Under the pieces are notes generated by a model. It was not told the origin of the DNA. It saw nothing but the letters and a program-made list of their open reading frames with translations, and searched no databases. 10,845 nucleotides of DNA, from the NCBI GenBank assembly GCA_036524115.1, contig DATDCY010000225.1:1-10845 (forward strand), in the 5' to 3' direction. The DNA is from a bacterium (GTDB lineage: Bacteria; JAUVQV01; DATDCY01). How positions within the stretch are numbered: the stretch's first letter is position 1; each line of letters opens with the position of its first letter. This document shows, one piece after another, positions 1-7,097 of this stretch. The position numbers and the translations under genes were made by a program.

Positions 1-1317
1 TGCGGCTCCGCGTTCAAGAACAAGGGCGTTCAGCCCCTGCTCGACGCCGTGGTGCGCTTCCTCCCCTGCCCCTCCGACGTCTCCAACGTCGCGCTCGATC
101 TCGACAAGGAAGAGGCGCAGGTCTCGCTCTCGCCCGACGAAGACAAGAATCTGGTGGCGCTCGCCTTCAAGCTCGAAGACGGCCGTTACGGCCAGCTCAC
201 CTACGTGCGCGTCTATCAGGGGCATCTGGCCAAGGGCGACACCATCACCAACGCCCGCACCGGCAAGCGTCACAAGGTAGGTCGCTTGGTGCGCATGCAT
301 GCCGCCGAGATGGAGGAGATCGAGGCCTCCGCTTCGGGCGACATCGTGGCGATGTTCGGCATCGACTGTGCCTCCGGCGACACCTTCTGCGGCGGCGACC
401 ACCGGCTGGCGATGAGTTCCATGCACGTGCCCGAGCCCGTCATCAGTCTCGCCATCGCGCCCAAGGACAACAAGGCCCAGGTCAACATGTCCAAGGCGCT
501 GGGGCGCTTCACCAAGGAAGACCCCACGTTCCGCACCCACGTCGATCCGGAAAGCGGCGAGACGATCATCCAGGGGATGGGCGAGCTCCACCTCGACGTT
601 TACGTGGAACGCATGAAGCGCGAGTACGGCGCCGAGGTCACCGTGGGCCAGCCCCAGGTGGCCTACCGCGAGACGATCACGAAGCAGTCAGAATTCGACT
701 ATCTCCACAAGAAGCAGACCGGCGGCTCGGGCCAGTACGGCAAGGTCGCGGGCTTCATCGAGCCGCTTGCCGAGGGCGAGTACGAGTTCGTCAACGAGAT
801 CACCGGCGGGGCGATCCCGACCGAGTTCATCGGCTCGATCGACAAGGGCTTCAAGCAGTGCCTCAGGAAGGGCCCGGTGGCCGGCTTCCCGATCAACGGC
901 GTGAAGCTCACGATCAACGACGGGGCCGCGCACTCGGTTGACTCCTCCGACAACGCCTTCCAGCAGGCCGCCATCGGCGCCTTCCGCGAGGGCTTCGGCA
1001 AGGCCGCGCCGGTGCTGCTCGAGCCGATCATGAAGGTCGTCGTCGAAGGCCCGACGGAGTTCCAGGGCAACATCATGGGCGGCCTGAACCAGCGCCGCGG
1101 CATCATCGTCGGCACGTTCGAGGAGGGGAACTTCACGGTCGTCGAGGCCGAGGTCCCGCTCGCCGAGATGTTCGGCTACTCGACCGTGCTGCGCTCGGGC
1201 ACCCAGGGCAAGGCGGAGTTCACGATGGAGTTCGCCTCCTACCGCCAGCTCCCCAAGGGGCTGACGGACCAGGTGATCAAGGAGGCGAACGAGCGGCGCA
1301 AGAGCTCGGTCGCCTAG
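1..1317 (+). CDS. fusA: Elongation factor G, spd/mitochondrial-like type (5' end outside window)
   Basis: This is a ribosomal translocase GTPase that acts in the cytoplasm. The reading frame is open from base 1, so the gene enters from the left; 438 codons remain of about 690 usual for EF-G. Most of the G domain is missing. The visible part begins at the G5-like segment [16 protein letters not shown] and continues through domain II ([14 protein letters not shown]), domain III ([19 protein letters not shown]), domain IV ([19 protein letters not shown]) and domain V ([32 protein letters not shown]). Wording such as [15 protein letters not shown] and [11 protein letters not shown] resembles mitochondrial EF-G1 and the spd-type EF-G of spirochaetes, planctomycetes and deltaproteobacteria more than E. 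coli FusA; this is judged by eye. It is not followed by tuf or ribosomal genes, so this copy lies outside a classical str operon. Its TAG stop directly abuts the ATG of the next gene. The EF-G identity is near certain; the spd subtype is probable. Confidence 0.96.
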   Translation, partial: CGSAFKNKGVQPLLDAVVRFLPCPSDVSNVALDLDKEEAQVSLSPDEDKNLVALAFKLEDGRYGQLTYVRVYQGHLAKGDTITNARTGKRHKVGRLVRMHAAEMEEIEASASGDIVAMFGIDCASGDTFCGGDHRLAMSSMHVPEPVISLAIAPKDNKAQVNMSKALGRFTKEDPTFRTHVDPESGETIIQGMGELHLDVYVERMKREYGAEVTVGQPQVAYRETITKQSEFDYLHKKQTGGSGQYGKVAGFIEPLAEGEYEFVNEITGGAIPTEFIGSIDKGFKQCLRKGPVAGFPINGVKLTINDGAAHSVDSSDNAFQQAAIGAFREGFGKAAPVLLEPIMKVVVEGPTEFQGNIMGGLNQRRGIIVGTFEEGNFTVVEAEVPLAEMFGYSTVLRSGTQGKAEFTMEFASYRQLPKGLTDQVIKEANERRKSSVA

Positions 1318-2628
1318 ATGGCCGAGAGCGCCGCCACACTCATCTACCTTCGTGACAGGAGCGTCGAGATGCTGAAGAAGGACCTGATCCTCAAGAACCC
1401 GCTGCGCGCCTGGGAGCCCGACACCGGCCACAACAGCGACTCGCCCCGCATGGGGCTCGTCGTCGCCCGCCGCGGCGCCGGCAAGACGGCCCTGCTCGTG
1501 CAGTTCGCCCTCGACTCGCTGCTGCGCGGCAACCGCGTCGCGCACGTGAGCATCGGCCAGAGCCTCGAGAAGACCAAGACCTGGTACGAGGACCTCTTCC
1601 AGGAGCTGTCGCGCAACTACAAGCTCGAGCACGTCGGCGAGGTCCACAGCGAGATCGCCTCGGGGCGGCTGATCATGACCTTCAACGCCGCCGGCTTCTC
1701 GGCCGCGAAGCTCGAGGAACGGCTGGCCGACCTCATCGAGCAGGACATCTTCCGCCCCGACAGCATCGTCATCGACGGCTTCGACTTCGAGAACGCGGAC
1801 ACTGCCCAGCTCGAGGGGCTGCGCAAGCTCGTGCACGAGCGCAAGCTGCACGCCTGGTTCTCGGGCGTGCGCCACCGCGAGGACAAGCGGGTGAGCGCGC
1901 TGGGCGTGCCCGCCCCCTGCGACCGCTTCGAGGACCTCTTCGACTGCATCCTGCTGCTGGACCCGGACGCGCACGGCATCACCCTGACGACGCTCAAGAG
2001 CGATGTCGCCGCCTCCAAGGACCACCCGGCGATCCGCCTCGACCCGACGACGTTCCTCGTCAGCGGGGCGATCAAGGCCGACGAGTGCACCCTGTTCTCG
2101 GGCGGCGCCCCCGGCGCCGAGGCGGCGTTCGGCGCCGCGGCCGAGCGCCACGGCCTGCGGGAGGTCAACTTCACGTTCGCCGGGCACACCGACGCGCGCA
2201 CGCGCGGCATCCGGGTTCTCGGCCAGGAGGAACTCGAGCGCGGGGACGTGAGCCTCAGCTACGTCTCGCGGCTCATGCACCGCACCTACCCGAACGCGCC
2301 GCTGATCCGCAAGGTGCTCCAGACGATCTGGTACCAGGTCAACGCCGGCCAGGAGATCTACGTGGTCGGCTGGATCCAGGACGACGGCACCGTCCGCGGC
2401 GGCACCGGCTGGGGCGCCGAGTTCGCGAAGCTCTGCAACAAGCCCCTGTTCGTCTTCGACCAGGCGAAGGCGCGCTGGTTCTCCTGGACCGGCGAGGGCT
2501 GGGCCACGTGCGAGCCGCCGGTGATCACGCACCCGCAGGTGACGGGGACCGGCACGCGCTTCCTCGAGGAGAGCGGCAGGAAGGCGATCGAGACGCTGTT
2601 CGAGCGCTCGTTCGGGCCTGCGAAGTAG
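1318..2628 (+). CDS. P-loop ATPase (RecA/KaiC-like) fused to SLOG-type nucleotide-binding domain
   Basis: I know of no established function. The first half (about residues 45-250) is a P-loop NTPase. Walker A is ARRGAGKT at residues 50-57, followed by a long helix and a strand (RVAHVSIGQSLEK, 73-85) as in RecA/KaiC folds; the Walker B-like strand SIVIDG ends in D153-G154. The half closes with TLKSD and LDPTTFLV. The second half (about 255-436) looks like a SLOG/LOG/DprA-type Rossmann domain. It has a glycine-rich SGGAPGAE loop (261-268), then GGTGWGAEFAKLCNKPLFVF (361-380), where GGT plus a following helix is the usual ligand-binding signature. No signal peptide or membrane segment is seen, so it should be cytosolic. 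The ATG directly follows the EF-G stop with only a weak Shine-Dalgarno. A second in-frame ATG at 1369 (residue 18) has an ideal AGGAG seven bases upstream and could be the true or an additional start. A strong terminator follows. Domain assignments rest on motifs, and the SLOG call is the less certain one. Confidence 0.75.
   Translation: MAESAATLIYLRDRSVEMLKKDLILKNPLRAWEPDTGHNSDSPRMGLVVARRGAGKTALLVQFALDSLLRGNRVAHVSIGQSLEKTKTWYEDLFQELSRNYKLEHVGEVHSEIASGRLIMTFNAAGFSAAKLEERLADLIEQDIFRPDSIVIDGFDFENADTAQLEGLRKLVHERKLHAWFSGVRHREDKRVSALGVPAPCDRFEDLFDCILLLDPDAHGITLTTLKSDVAASKDHPAIRLDPTTFLVSGAIKADECTLFSGGAPGAEAAFGAAAERHGLREVNFTFAGHTDARTRGIRVLGQEELERGDVSLSYVSRLMHRTYPNAPLIRKVLQTIWYQVNAGQEIYVVGWIQDDGTVRGGTGWGAEFAKLCNKPLFVFDQAKARWFSWTGEGWATCEPPVITHPQVTGTGTRFLEESGRKAIETLFERSFGPAK
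1357..1361 (+). promoter_or_regulatory. Shine-Dalgarno AGGAG before an internal ATG of the ATPase-SLOG gene
   Basis: AGGAG lies seven bases before the in-frame ATG at 1369-1371. The ATG at 1318 has no comparable site, only scattered purines inside the EF-G 3' end. This favours a protein beginning MLKKDLILKNPLR, although the 17 extra residues read as a plausible amphipathic helix, so the upstream start cannot be dismissed. Confidence 0.45.
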
Positions 2629-2640
2629 TCCGGACGCGAC

Positions 2641-2675
2641 GGGCCCCGGGACCACACCCCCGGGGCCCTTTTCTT
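2641..2675 (+). terminator. Intrinsic terminator after the EF-G/ATPase-SLOG unit
   Basis: A perfect 10-bp G+C stem is formed by GGGCCCCGGG (2641-2650) and CCCGGGGCCC (2659-2668). It closes an 8-base loop (ACCACACC) and is followed at once by TTTTCTT. It begins 12 bases after the stop codon and separates this unit from the lipoprotein gene. Confidence 0.93.
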
Positions 2676-2746
2676 GCCCGTTACCTGACGGTCGTCACCG
2701 CGGGCCGCGCGGCAGTAGCCCCCGCCGCCGGGGCAGAGAGGGGCCG

Positions 2747-2776
2747 TTGACGAGGCCGCTCGTCTTCGGCTACCTT
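2747..2776 (+). promoter_or_regulatory. Candidate sigma-70-like promoter for the lipoprotein gene
   Basis: TTGACG (2747-2752) and TACCTT (2771-2776) are separated by 18 bases. The -35 box is good and the -10 box is weak. Transcription would begin near 2783, about 55 bases before the chosen GTG start. The site lies after a strong terminator, where a new promoter is expected. This is inference from the bases alone. Confidence 0.4.
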
Positions 2777-2786
2777 CCGCGGCAGG

Positions 2787-2810
2787 CCCCGCGTGCGGCG
2801 CCGCGCGGGG
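2787..2810 (+). other. G+C-rich hairpin in the presumed 5' leader of the lipoprotein mRNA
   Basis: CCCCGCG (2787-2793) pairs with CGCGGGG (2804-2810) around a 10-base loop. It sits just after the presumed transcription start and 13 bases before the ribosome binding site. No T-run follows, so it is not an intrinsic terminator. A role in mRNA stability or translation control is possible but unproven, and such stems arise often by chance in G+C-rich DNA. Confidence 0.35.
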
Positions 2811-2823
2811 GAACCCGAGGCGT

Positions 2824-2830
2824 GGGGGAA
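2824..2830 (+). promoter_or_regulatory. Ribosome binding site deciding the lipoprotein start
   Basis: GGGGGAA lies six bases before GTG 2837-2839. The longer open frame from TTG 2747 would add 30 proline- and arginine-rich residues ahead of the signal peptide, and its start codon would fall inside the candidate -35 box. The GTG is therefore preferred. Confidence 0.55.
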
Positions 2831-2836
2831 TCTGCG

Positions 2837-3805
2837 GTGCCTGCTCGCCGACGCTGCGTTGTCCCGTCCCTGCTCTGCGCGGTCCTCGTCACAGGGTGCG
2901 CGAGCGTCCAGACCTACGACGGCCCGCGGCGGCCACCGGCGGAGATCGCCGTGGTCCGCGGGATGAACAAGCTCAATCCCCTCCTGCTTCAGCAACAACT
3001 GGTGTTCGTGCGCTCCGTGGACGGCAGGAAGATGGGAGGCCCGCTGGCGGACGCGATGCTCAAGGTCGAACTCCTCCCGGGACGGCACGTACTGTCCCTC
3101 CTCTTCCAGGACAGTACGCTTGGCATCAGGTCTGCAAGCGCCGAGGACTGCAAGGTCGCCTTCGTGGCCCGTGCGGGACAATCCTACACCGCCTTTGGCG
3201 ACTACGGCCCCGCCCCCGGAGACGCGTCGGAGTGGCGCTGCTACATCCGGGACGACGCCACCGGCGAGCGCTTCCCGGGCTCGCTGCTCCCGCCAGTCTT
3301 TCCGCACGAGAAATACGCGGGATTCACCTGCAAGCCCCCCATCGACAATGGGTGGGGGATCGCATCCTGGACGGAGGACGCTCTGGTCTTCAAGAGAAAC
3401 ACCCAGTCGCCGGCACACAACCTCGTGTTGTTCGTGCGACGTAGCAAACACGGGAAGCAGTTTCAGGCCCCCGACGACTTCCTGGCGTACGTGAAGGACT
3501 TGTATTTCAACGTGAATCCAGAGCAGTACGAGTTCCTGGAGAGGGACGCCGGCTTGGACCCGAGGTACGGCGCGAACTGTGTCCACTACCGTTTCGCGTA
3601 CCGTGTCCATCTCAAGGGACGTCGCGGCGACCGGTCATACGTTTCGACCGGGCAATGCTACGACTGCCTGCACCCGCGCGCTCCGCAGTACGAGTACGAG
3701 ATCTGCGCCCAGGACGACTCCCGGTCCGGCGAGGTCGACGCGGGGTTCGTCGCCGAGGGCAACGCCTTCCTCGATAGCTTCTCCTTCACGGAGATCGGCC
3801 GCTAG
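2837..3805 (+). CDS. Cysteine-rich lipoprotein of unknown function
   Basis: I do not recognise a named family. From the GTG at 2837 the product is 322 residues. The n-region is basic (PARRR), followed by a hydrophobic stretch and the lipobox LVTGC with the lipidated cysteine at residue 21, so it should be an envelope lipoprotein with a mature part of 302 residues. The mature part starts ASVQTYDGPRRPPAEIAVV, a wording seen in small proteobacterial lipoproteins, then a beta-rich region with LPGRHVLSLLF and YIRDDATGERF (about 35-150). A second region (about 170-320) ends in FLDSFSFTEIG, loosely reminiscent of DcrB/PsbP-like ends; that resemblance is weak. At least seven further cysteines, including CYDC, are spread through the mature chain and could form disulfides outside the cytoplasm. 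It stands alone between a terminator and the uppP promoter. Its G+C is slightly lower, with more A at third positions than in ftsK. Confidence 0.78.
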   Translation: MPARRRCVVPSLLCAVLVTGCASVQTYDGPRRPPAEIAVVRGMNKLNPLLLQQQLVFVRSVDGRKMGGPLADAMLKVELLPGRHVLSLLFQDSTLGIRSASAEDCKVAFVARAGQSYTAFGDYGPAPGDASEWRCYIRDDATGERFPGSLLPPVFPHEKYAGFTCKPPIDNGWGIASWTEDALVFKRNTQSPAHNLVLFVRRSKHGKQFQAPDDFLAYVKDLYFNVNPEQYEFLERDAGLDPRYGANCVHYRFAYRVHLKGRRGDRSYVSTGQCYDCLHPRAPQYEYEICAQDDSRSGEVDAGFVAEGNAFLDSFSFTEIGR

Positions 3806-3853
3806 GCCTTCCCGCGGCGCGGCCCGCCGGGCCATACCGCGCGGATGACCGTG

Positions 3854-3870
3854 GAATTCTGCTAGAATTC
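3854..3870 (+). repeat. Two GAATTC palindromes 11 bp apart around the uppP -10 box
   Basis: GAATTC occurs at 3854-3859 and 3865-3870, separated by TGCTA. The start-to-start distance is 11 bp, about one helical turn, and the second copy overlaps the -10 box TAGAAT. The arrangement is operator-like, but no cognate regulator is visible. Confidence 0.35.
3860..3868 (+). promoter_or_regulatory. Extended -10 promoter of the uppP-ftsK-TMTC unit
   Basis: TGCTAGAAT matches an extended -10 box (TGn followed by TAGAAT). No convincing -35 is seen at normal spacing. Transcription would begin about 3875-3877, only a few bases before the uppP ATG at 3879, so the message would be leaderless or nearly so. 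The lack of any Shine-Dalgarno before the ATG agrees with this. Confidence 0.5.
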
Positions 3871-3878
3871 ATGTCTCA

Positions 3879-4691
3879 ATGAACTGGTTCGAAGCGCTCG
3901 TCCTCGCCGTCGTCCAGGGGCTCACGGAGTTCCTTCCGGTGTCCAGCTCCGGCCACCTGGTGATCGCGCAGACGCTCTTCGGCATCCAGCCGTCGGCGGC
4001 GTTCCTCTACGATATCGTGCTCCACCTCGGCACGGCGCTGGCGGCGCTCGTCTTCTACCGCCGCGACGTGGCCGGCCTGCTCCGGGGGCTGGTGCCCCCG
4101 TACGCGCAGGCGCCGGCCGACCTGCGCGAGTCGCGCCGGCTGCTGCTGCTCCTTGCGGCCGCCACGGCGCCGACCGCCGCGATCGGCTTCGCCTTCAAGG
4201 ATTTCTTCGAGGGCCTCTTCGCCGCGCCGGGCGCCGTCGTCGCGGCCCTCGGCGTGACCGGCGCCTTCCTCGTCGCCTCGGCGCTTCTCCCCGCCGGCGC
4301 GCAGCGGCTCGACGGCGCCCCGTGGTGGAAGGGCGTGCTGGTGGGCGTCGCGCAGGCTGTGGCCATCGTCCCGGGCATCTCCCGCTCGGGGAGCACGATC
4401 GTCGCCTCGCTGGCCGCGGGCATTCGCCGCGAGGACGCCGTCCGCTTCTCGTTCCTGCTGTCGCTGCCGGCGATCCTCGGCGCCTCGCTGCTGGAGCTGC
4501 GCCACCTGCCCGCGGGCGGGGCGGGCCTCCCTGGCGCCGTCGTCGCCGCCGGTTTCACCGCCGCCGCCGCGACCGGGTATCTCGCCATCCTCTTCGTGCT
4601 GCGCTGGACGCGCGAGGGGAAGCTCTGGCAGTTCGGCCTCTACTGCTGGGCCGCGGCGGCGCTCGCCGCCGTGGCGCTCGCGCGGCGCTAG
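3879..4691 (+). CDS. uppP: Undecaprenyl-diphosphate phosphatase (BacA/UppP)
   Basis: This integral membrane enzyme removes a phosphate from undecaprenyl diphosphate, recycling the lipid carrier for peptidoglycan and other envelope polymers; in E. coli overexpression gives bacitracin resistance. The 270 residues match the family length. The N-terminal signature QGLTEFLPVSSSGHL spans residues 13-27 and includes the Q-x-x-x-E pair (Q13, E17) and H26. The second signature PGISRSGST is at 165-173 with the essential arginine R169. Between them lie several hydrophobic helices, as expected for this polytopic fold. The ATG overlaps the stop of a three-codon frame (ATG TCT CAA TGA, 3871-3882), and no Shine-Dalgarno is visible, which fits a near-leaderless message from the -10 box at 3860-3868. 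ftsK follows after 21 bases on the same strand, so the two are probably co-transcribed. Confidence 0.97.
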   Translation: MNWFEALVLAVVQGLTEFLPVSSSGHLVIAQTLFGIQPSAAFLYDIVLHLGTALAALVFYRRDVAGLLRGLVPPYAQAPADLRESRRLLLLLAAATAPTAAIGFAFKDFFEGLFAAPGAVVAALGVTGAFLVASALLPAGAQRLDGAPWWKGVLVGVAQAVAIVPGISRSGSTIVASLAAGIRREDAVRFSFLLSLPAILGASLLELRHLPAGGAGLPGAVVAAGFTAAAATGYLAILFVLRWTREGKLWQFGLYCWAAAALAAVALARR

Positions 4692-4712
4692 AGGCGCCCG
4701 GGGGGCAGGCAC

Positions 4713-7043
4713 ATGGCGCGCAGCCGCAAGGGCCGGAAGGAGCGTCCGCTGCGCCGCGCCGGCGGCGACGCCCGGAACACGGCGCGGCGGACGCGGCTGC
4801 GCGAGATCGCCGGCGTCGGCTTCCTCGCCCTCACCGTCGCGGCGATGATCGCGCTGGCCTCCTACGACGAGTTGGACCGCTCGCTCAACAGCGCCACGGG
4901 AAGCGAGAGCGTCCACAACTACCTCGGCGTCGTGGGGGCGTACTTCGCGGACGCCCTCGTCGCGTTCTTCGGCTTCGGGGCCTGGCTCTTCCCGGTGTTC
5001 GCCTTCGGCGCCGCCGTGCTCTGCTTCGCCGGCGTCTCGCTCAGCCTCGCCAGCCGCCTTGGTCGCGCCGCGGGCCTCACGGGGTTCTCGCTGTCGCTCG
5101 TCGCCCTCGGCAACCTGGCGTTCGGGTCGACCGACCCCTTCTACCACCGCGGCGCGGCGCCCGTCCCCGCCGGAGGCGGTCTCGGCGCGACGCTCGCCGC
5201 GCTCGTGCGCCCCTGGCTGGGGGACGCCGGCGCGGCGATCGCCTTCGGGTTCGTCCTCGTCGCCTCCCTCACGCTGGCGACCCACCTGACCCCGCGGCGG
5301 CTCGCCGCCGGGGCCTTGGGCGGCGCCCGGTCCGCGGGGAGCGCGGCCGGCGGGGTCTGGGAGAGCCTCCGCCACGCGTGGGAGCTGCGCCGCGGCCGCA
5401 AGGAGAAGGAGCGGGCGCGGCTGCGTCGCGACACGGAGGGCGAGCCGGCGGCCGCGGAGGAGCCCGGGGAGGAGTTCGCCGATGGCCCGGCCGAGCCGGC
5501 GCTCGAGATCGCGGAGGAGGAGCTGGAAGGCCCGCTGATCGTCCAGCGGCCGCCGCCCCCGCGGCGCAAGCCCGCCGCGAAACGCCCCGAGCCGGCGCGC
5601 GCGCAGGGAAGCTACACGCTGCCGCCGCTGGATTTGCTCGACGACCCGCCGCCCGACCGCGTCCCCGTCTCCGAAGAGGAGATCCGCGCCAACTCGCGCA
5701 TCCTCGAGCGCAAGCTCGCCGACTTCGGCGTCAACGGCCGGGTCGCCCAGGTCCACCCGGGACCGGTGATCACGATGTACGAGTACGAGCCGGCGGCCGG
5801 CATCAAGATCAACCGCATCGTCGGCCTGCAGGACGACCTCGCGCTCGCGCTGTCGGCGACCTCCATCCGCGTCGTGGCGCCCATCCCCGGCAAGTCCGTG
5901 GTCGGCATCGAGTTGCCGAACAAGAAGCGCGAGACGGTCACGCTCAAGGAGATCATGCTCTCGGAGGAGTTCGGGCGCTCGACCTCGAAGCTCGGCGTCG
6001 CGCTCGGCAAGGACATCTTCGGGCGGCCGCGCGTCGGCGACCTGGGCAAGATGCCGCACGTGCTCATCGCCGGCGCGACCGGCTCGGGCAAGAGCGTCAT
6101 GATCAACACGCTGATCAGCTCGATCCTCTTCTCGGCGCGGCCCGACGAGGTGCAGTTCATCATGATCGACCCGAAGATGGTCGAGCTGACGATGTACGAC
6201 GGCATCCCGCACCTGATCGCCCCGGTCGTGAGCAACCCGAAGAAGGCGGCCTACGCGCTGCGCAACGCGGTCGGCCTCATGGAGGAGCGCTACCGCGTGC
6301 TCGCCGAGCGCAAGGTCCGCAACATCGAGTCCTACAACCACCACCTCGCCGCGGAGGCGAAGGAGCGCGGCGAGGCGCCGGCGCTCATGCCGTACCTGGT
6401 GATCGTCATCGACGAGCTGGCGGACCTGATGATCCTCGCGCAGAGCGAGGTCGAGGACTCCATCACGCGCCTCGCGCAGCTCTCGCGCGCGGTCGGCATG
6501 CACCTGGTCATCGCCACGCAGCGCCCCTCGACCAACGTGATCACCGGCATCATCAAGGCGAACCTGCCGGTGCGCATGTCCTTCAACGTCTCCTCCAAGA
6601 TCGACTCGCGCGTGGTCCTCGACGCCAACGGCGCCGAGCAGCTCCTCGGCAAGGGCGACATGCTGTACCTGCCGCCCGGGACCAACAAGCTCGAGCGCAT
6701 CCACGGCGCGTTCGTCTCCGAGGACGAGGTCAAGCGCCTCGTCGAGCACCTCAAGGGGCAGGCCCAGCCGACCTACAACGAGGCGATCCTGCAGCCGCCG
6801 CCCTCCGACGGCGGTGACGACGCCGGGGCCGACGGCGAGCAGGACGAGATGTACGACCAAGCCGTCGCCGTCGTCACCGAGAGCGGGCAGGCGTCGATCT
6901 CGTATGTGCAGCGGCGCCTCAAGGTCGGCTACAACCGCGCCGCGCGGATGATCGAGGCGATGGAGAAGGCCGGCCTCGTCAGCCCCGCCGACGGCGCCAA
7001 GCCGCGGCGGATCCTGGCGCGCCGCACCTACGACGAGGAGTAG
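4713..7043 (+). CDS. ftsK: DNA translocase FtsK/SpoIIIE
   Basis: This septum-anchored, ATP-driven DNA pump moves chromosome ends out of the closing division site and usually activates XerCD recombination. The 776 residues are typical of shorter FtsK/SpoIIIE proteins. A basic N-terminus is followed by about four membrane helices in residues 30-190, with the first near 31-50. Next comes a charged, proline-rich linker (about 200-310), short compared with E. coli FtsK, and then the motor. Walker A is GATGSGKS at 454-461 and Walker B is LVIVIDE with D567-E568. PKMVEL and TQRPSTNVITG are also family-typical. The last 70 or so residues (VVTESGQASISYVQRRLKVG, then NRAARMIEAME) form the gamma winged helix that reads polar DNA guide sequences. 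A G-rich stretch (4701-4709) precedes the ATG. The gene sits between uppP and the TMTC-like gene on one strand with short gaps. Confidence 0.98.
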   Translation: MARSRKGRKERPLRRAGGDARNTARRTRLREIAGVGFLALTVAAMIALASYDELDRSLNSATGSESVHNYLGVVGAYFADALVAFFGFGAWLFPVFAFGAAVLCFAGVSLSLASRLGRAAGLTGFSLSLVALGNLAFGSTDPFYHRGAAPVPAGGGLGATLAALVRPWLGDAGAAIAFGFVLVASLTLATHLTPRRLAAGALGGARSAGSAAGGVWESLRHAWELRRGRKEKERARLRRDTEGEPAAAEEPGEEFADGPAEPALEIAEEELEGPLIVQRPPPPRRKPAAKRPEPARAQGSYTLPPLDLLDDPPPDRVPVSEEEIRANSRILERKLADFGVNGRVAQVHPGPVITMYEYEPAAGIKINRIVGLQDDLALALSATSIRVVAPIPGKSVVGIELPNKKRETVTLKEIMLSEEFGRSTSKLGVALGKDIFGRPRVGDLGKMPHVLIAGATGSGKSVMINTLISSILFSARPDEVQFIMIDPKMVELTMYDGIPHLIAPVVSNPKKAAYALRNAVGLMEERYRVLAERKVRNIESYNHHLAAEAKERGEAPALMPYLVIVIDELADLMILAQSEVEDSITRLAQLSRAVGMHLVIATQRPSTNVITGIIKANLPVRMSFNVSSKIDSRVVLDANGAEQLLGKGDMLYLPPGTNKLERIHGAFVSEDEVKRLVEHLKGQAQPTYNEAILQPPPSDGGDDAGADGEQDEMYDQAVAVVTESGQASISYVQRRLKVGYNRAARMIEAMEKAGLVSPADGAKPRRILARRTYDEE

Positions 7044-7097
7044 CCGACCCGTACGCCCGTTCTCTTGGCGCAGCCCTGAGCGACTCCAAGGAAGACG

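Noticed and set aside
688-2655. A 655-codon minus-strand open frame opposite EF-G and the ATPase-SLOG gene
   Set aside because: Same cause: register-aligned antisense of two G+C-rich genes in the same phase, with low-complexity translation and no recognisable motif.
2747-2836. TTG start giving a 352-residue lipoprotein precursor
   Set aside because: It would place 30 extra Pro/Arg/Gly-rich residues before a good lipoprotein signal. The GTG at 2837 has a suitable binding site and puts the lipobox cysteine at residue 21.
3821-3833. Small hairpin GGCCC-GCC-GGGCC after the lipoprotein stop as a terminator
   Set aside because: The stem is only 5 bp and no T-run follows; such stems are expected by chance in this composition.
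4322-6817. An 831-codon plus-strand open frame overlapping uppP and ftsK
   Set aside because: It is a frame-shifted shadow of clear uppP and ftsK coding sequence, Arg/Ala/Pro-rich with no family signature.
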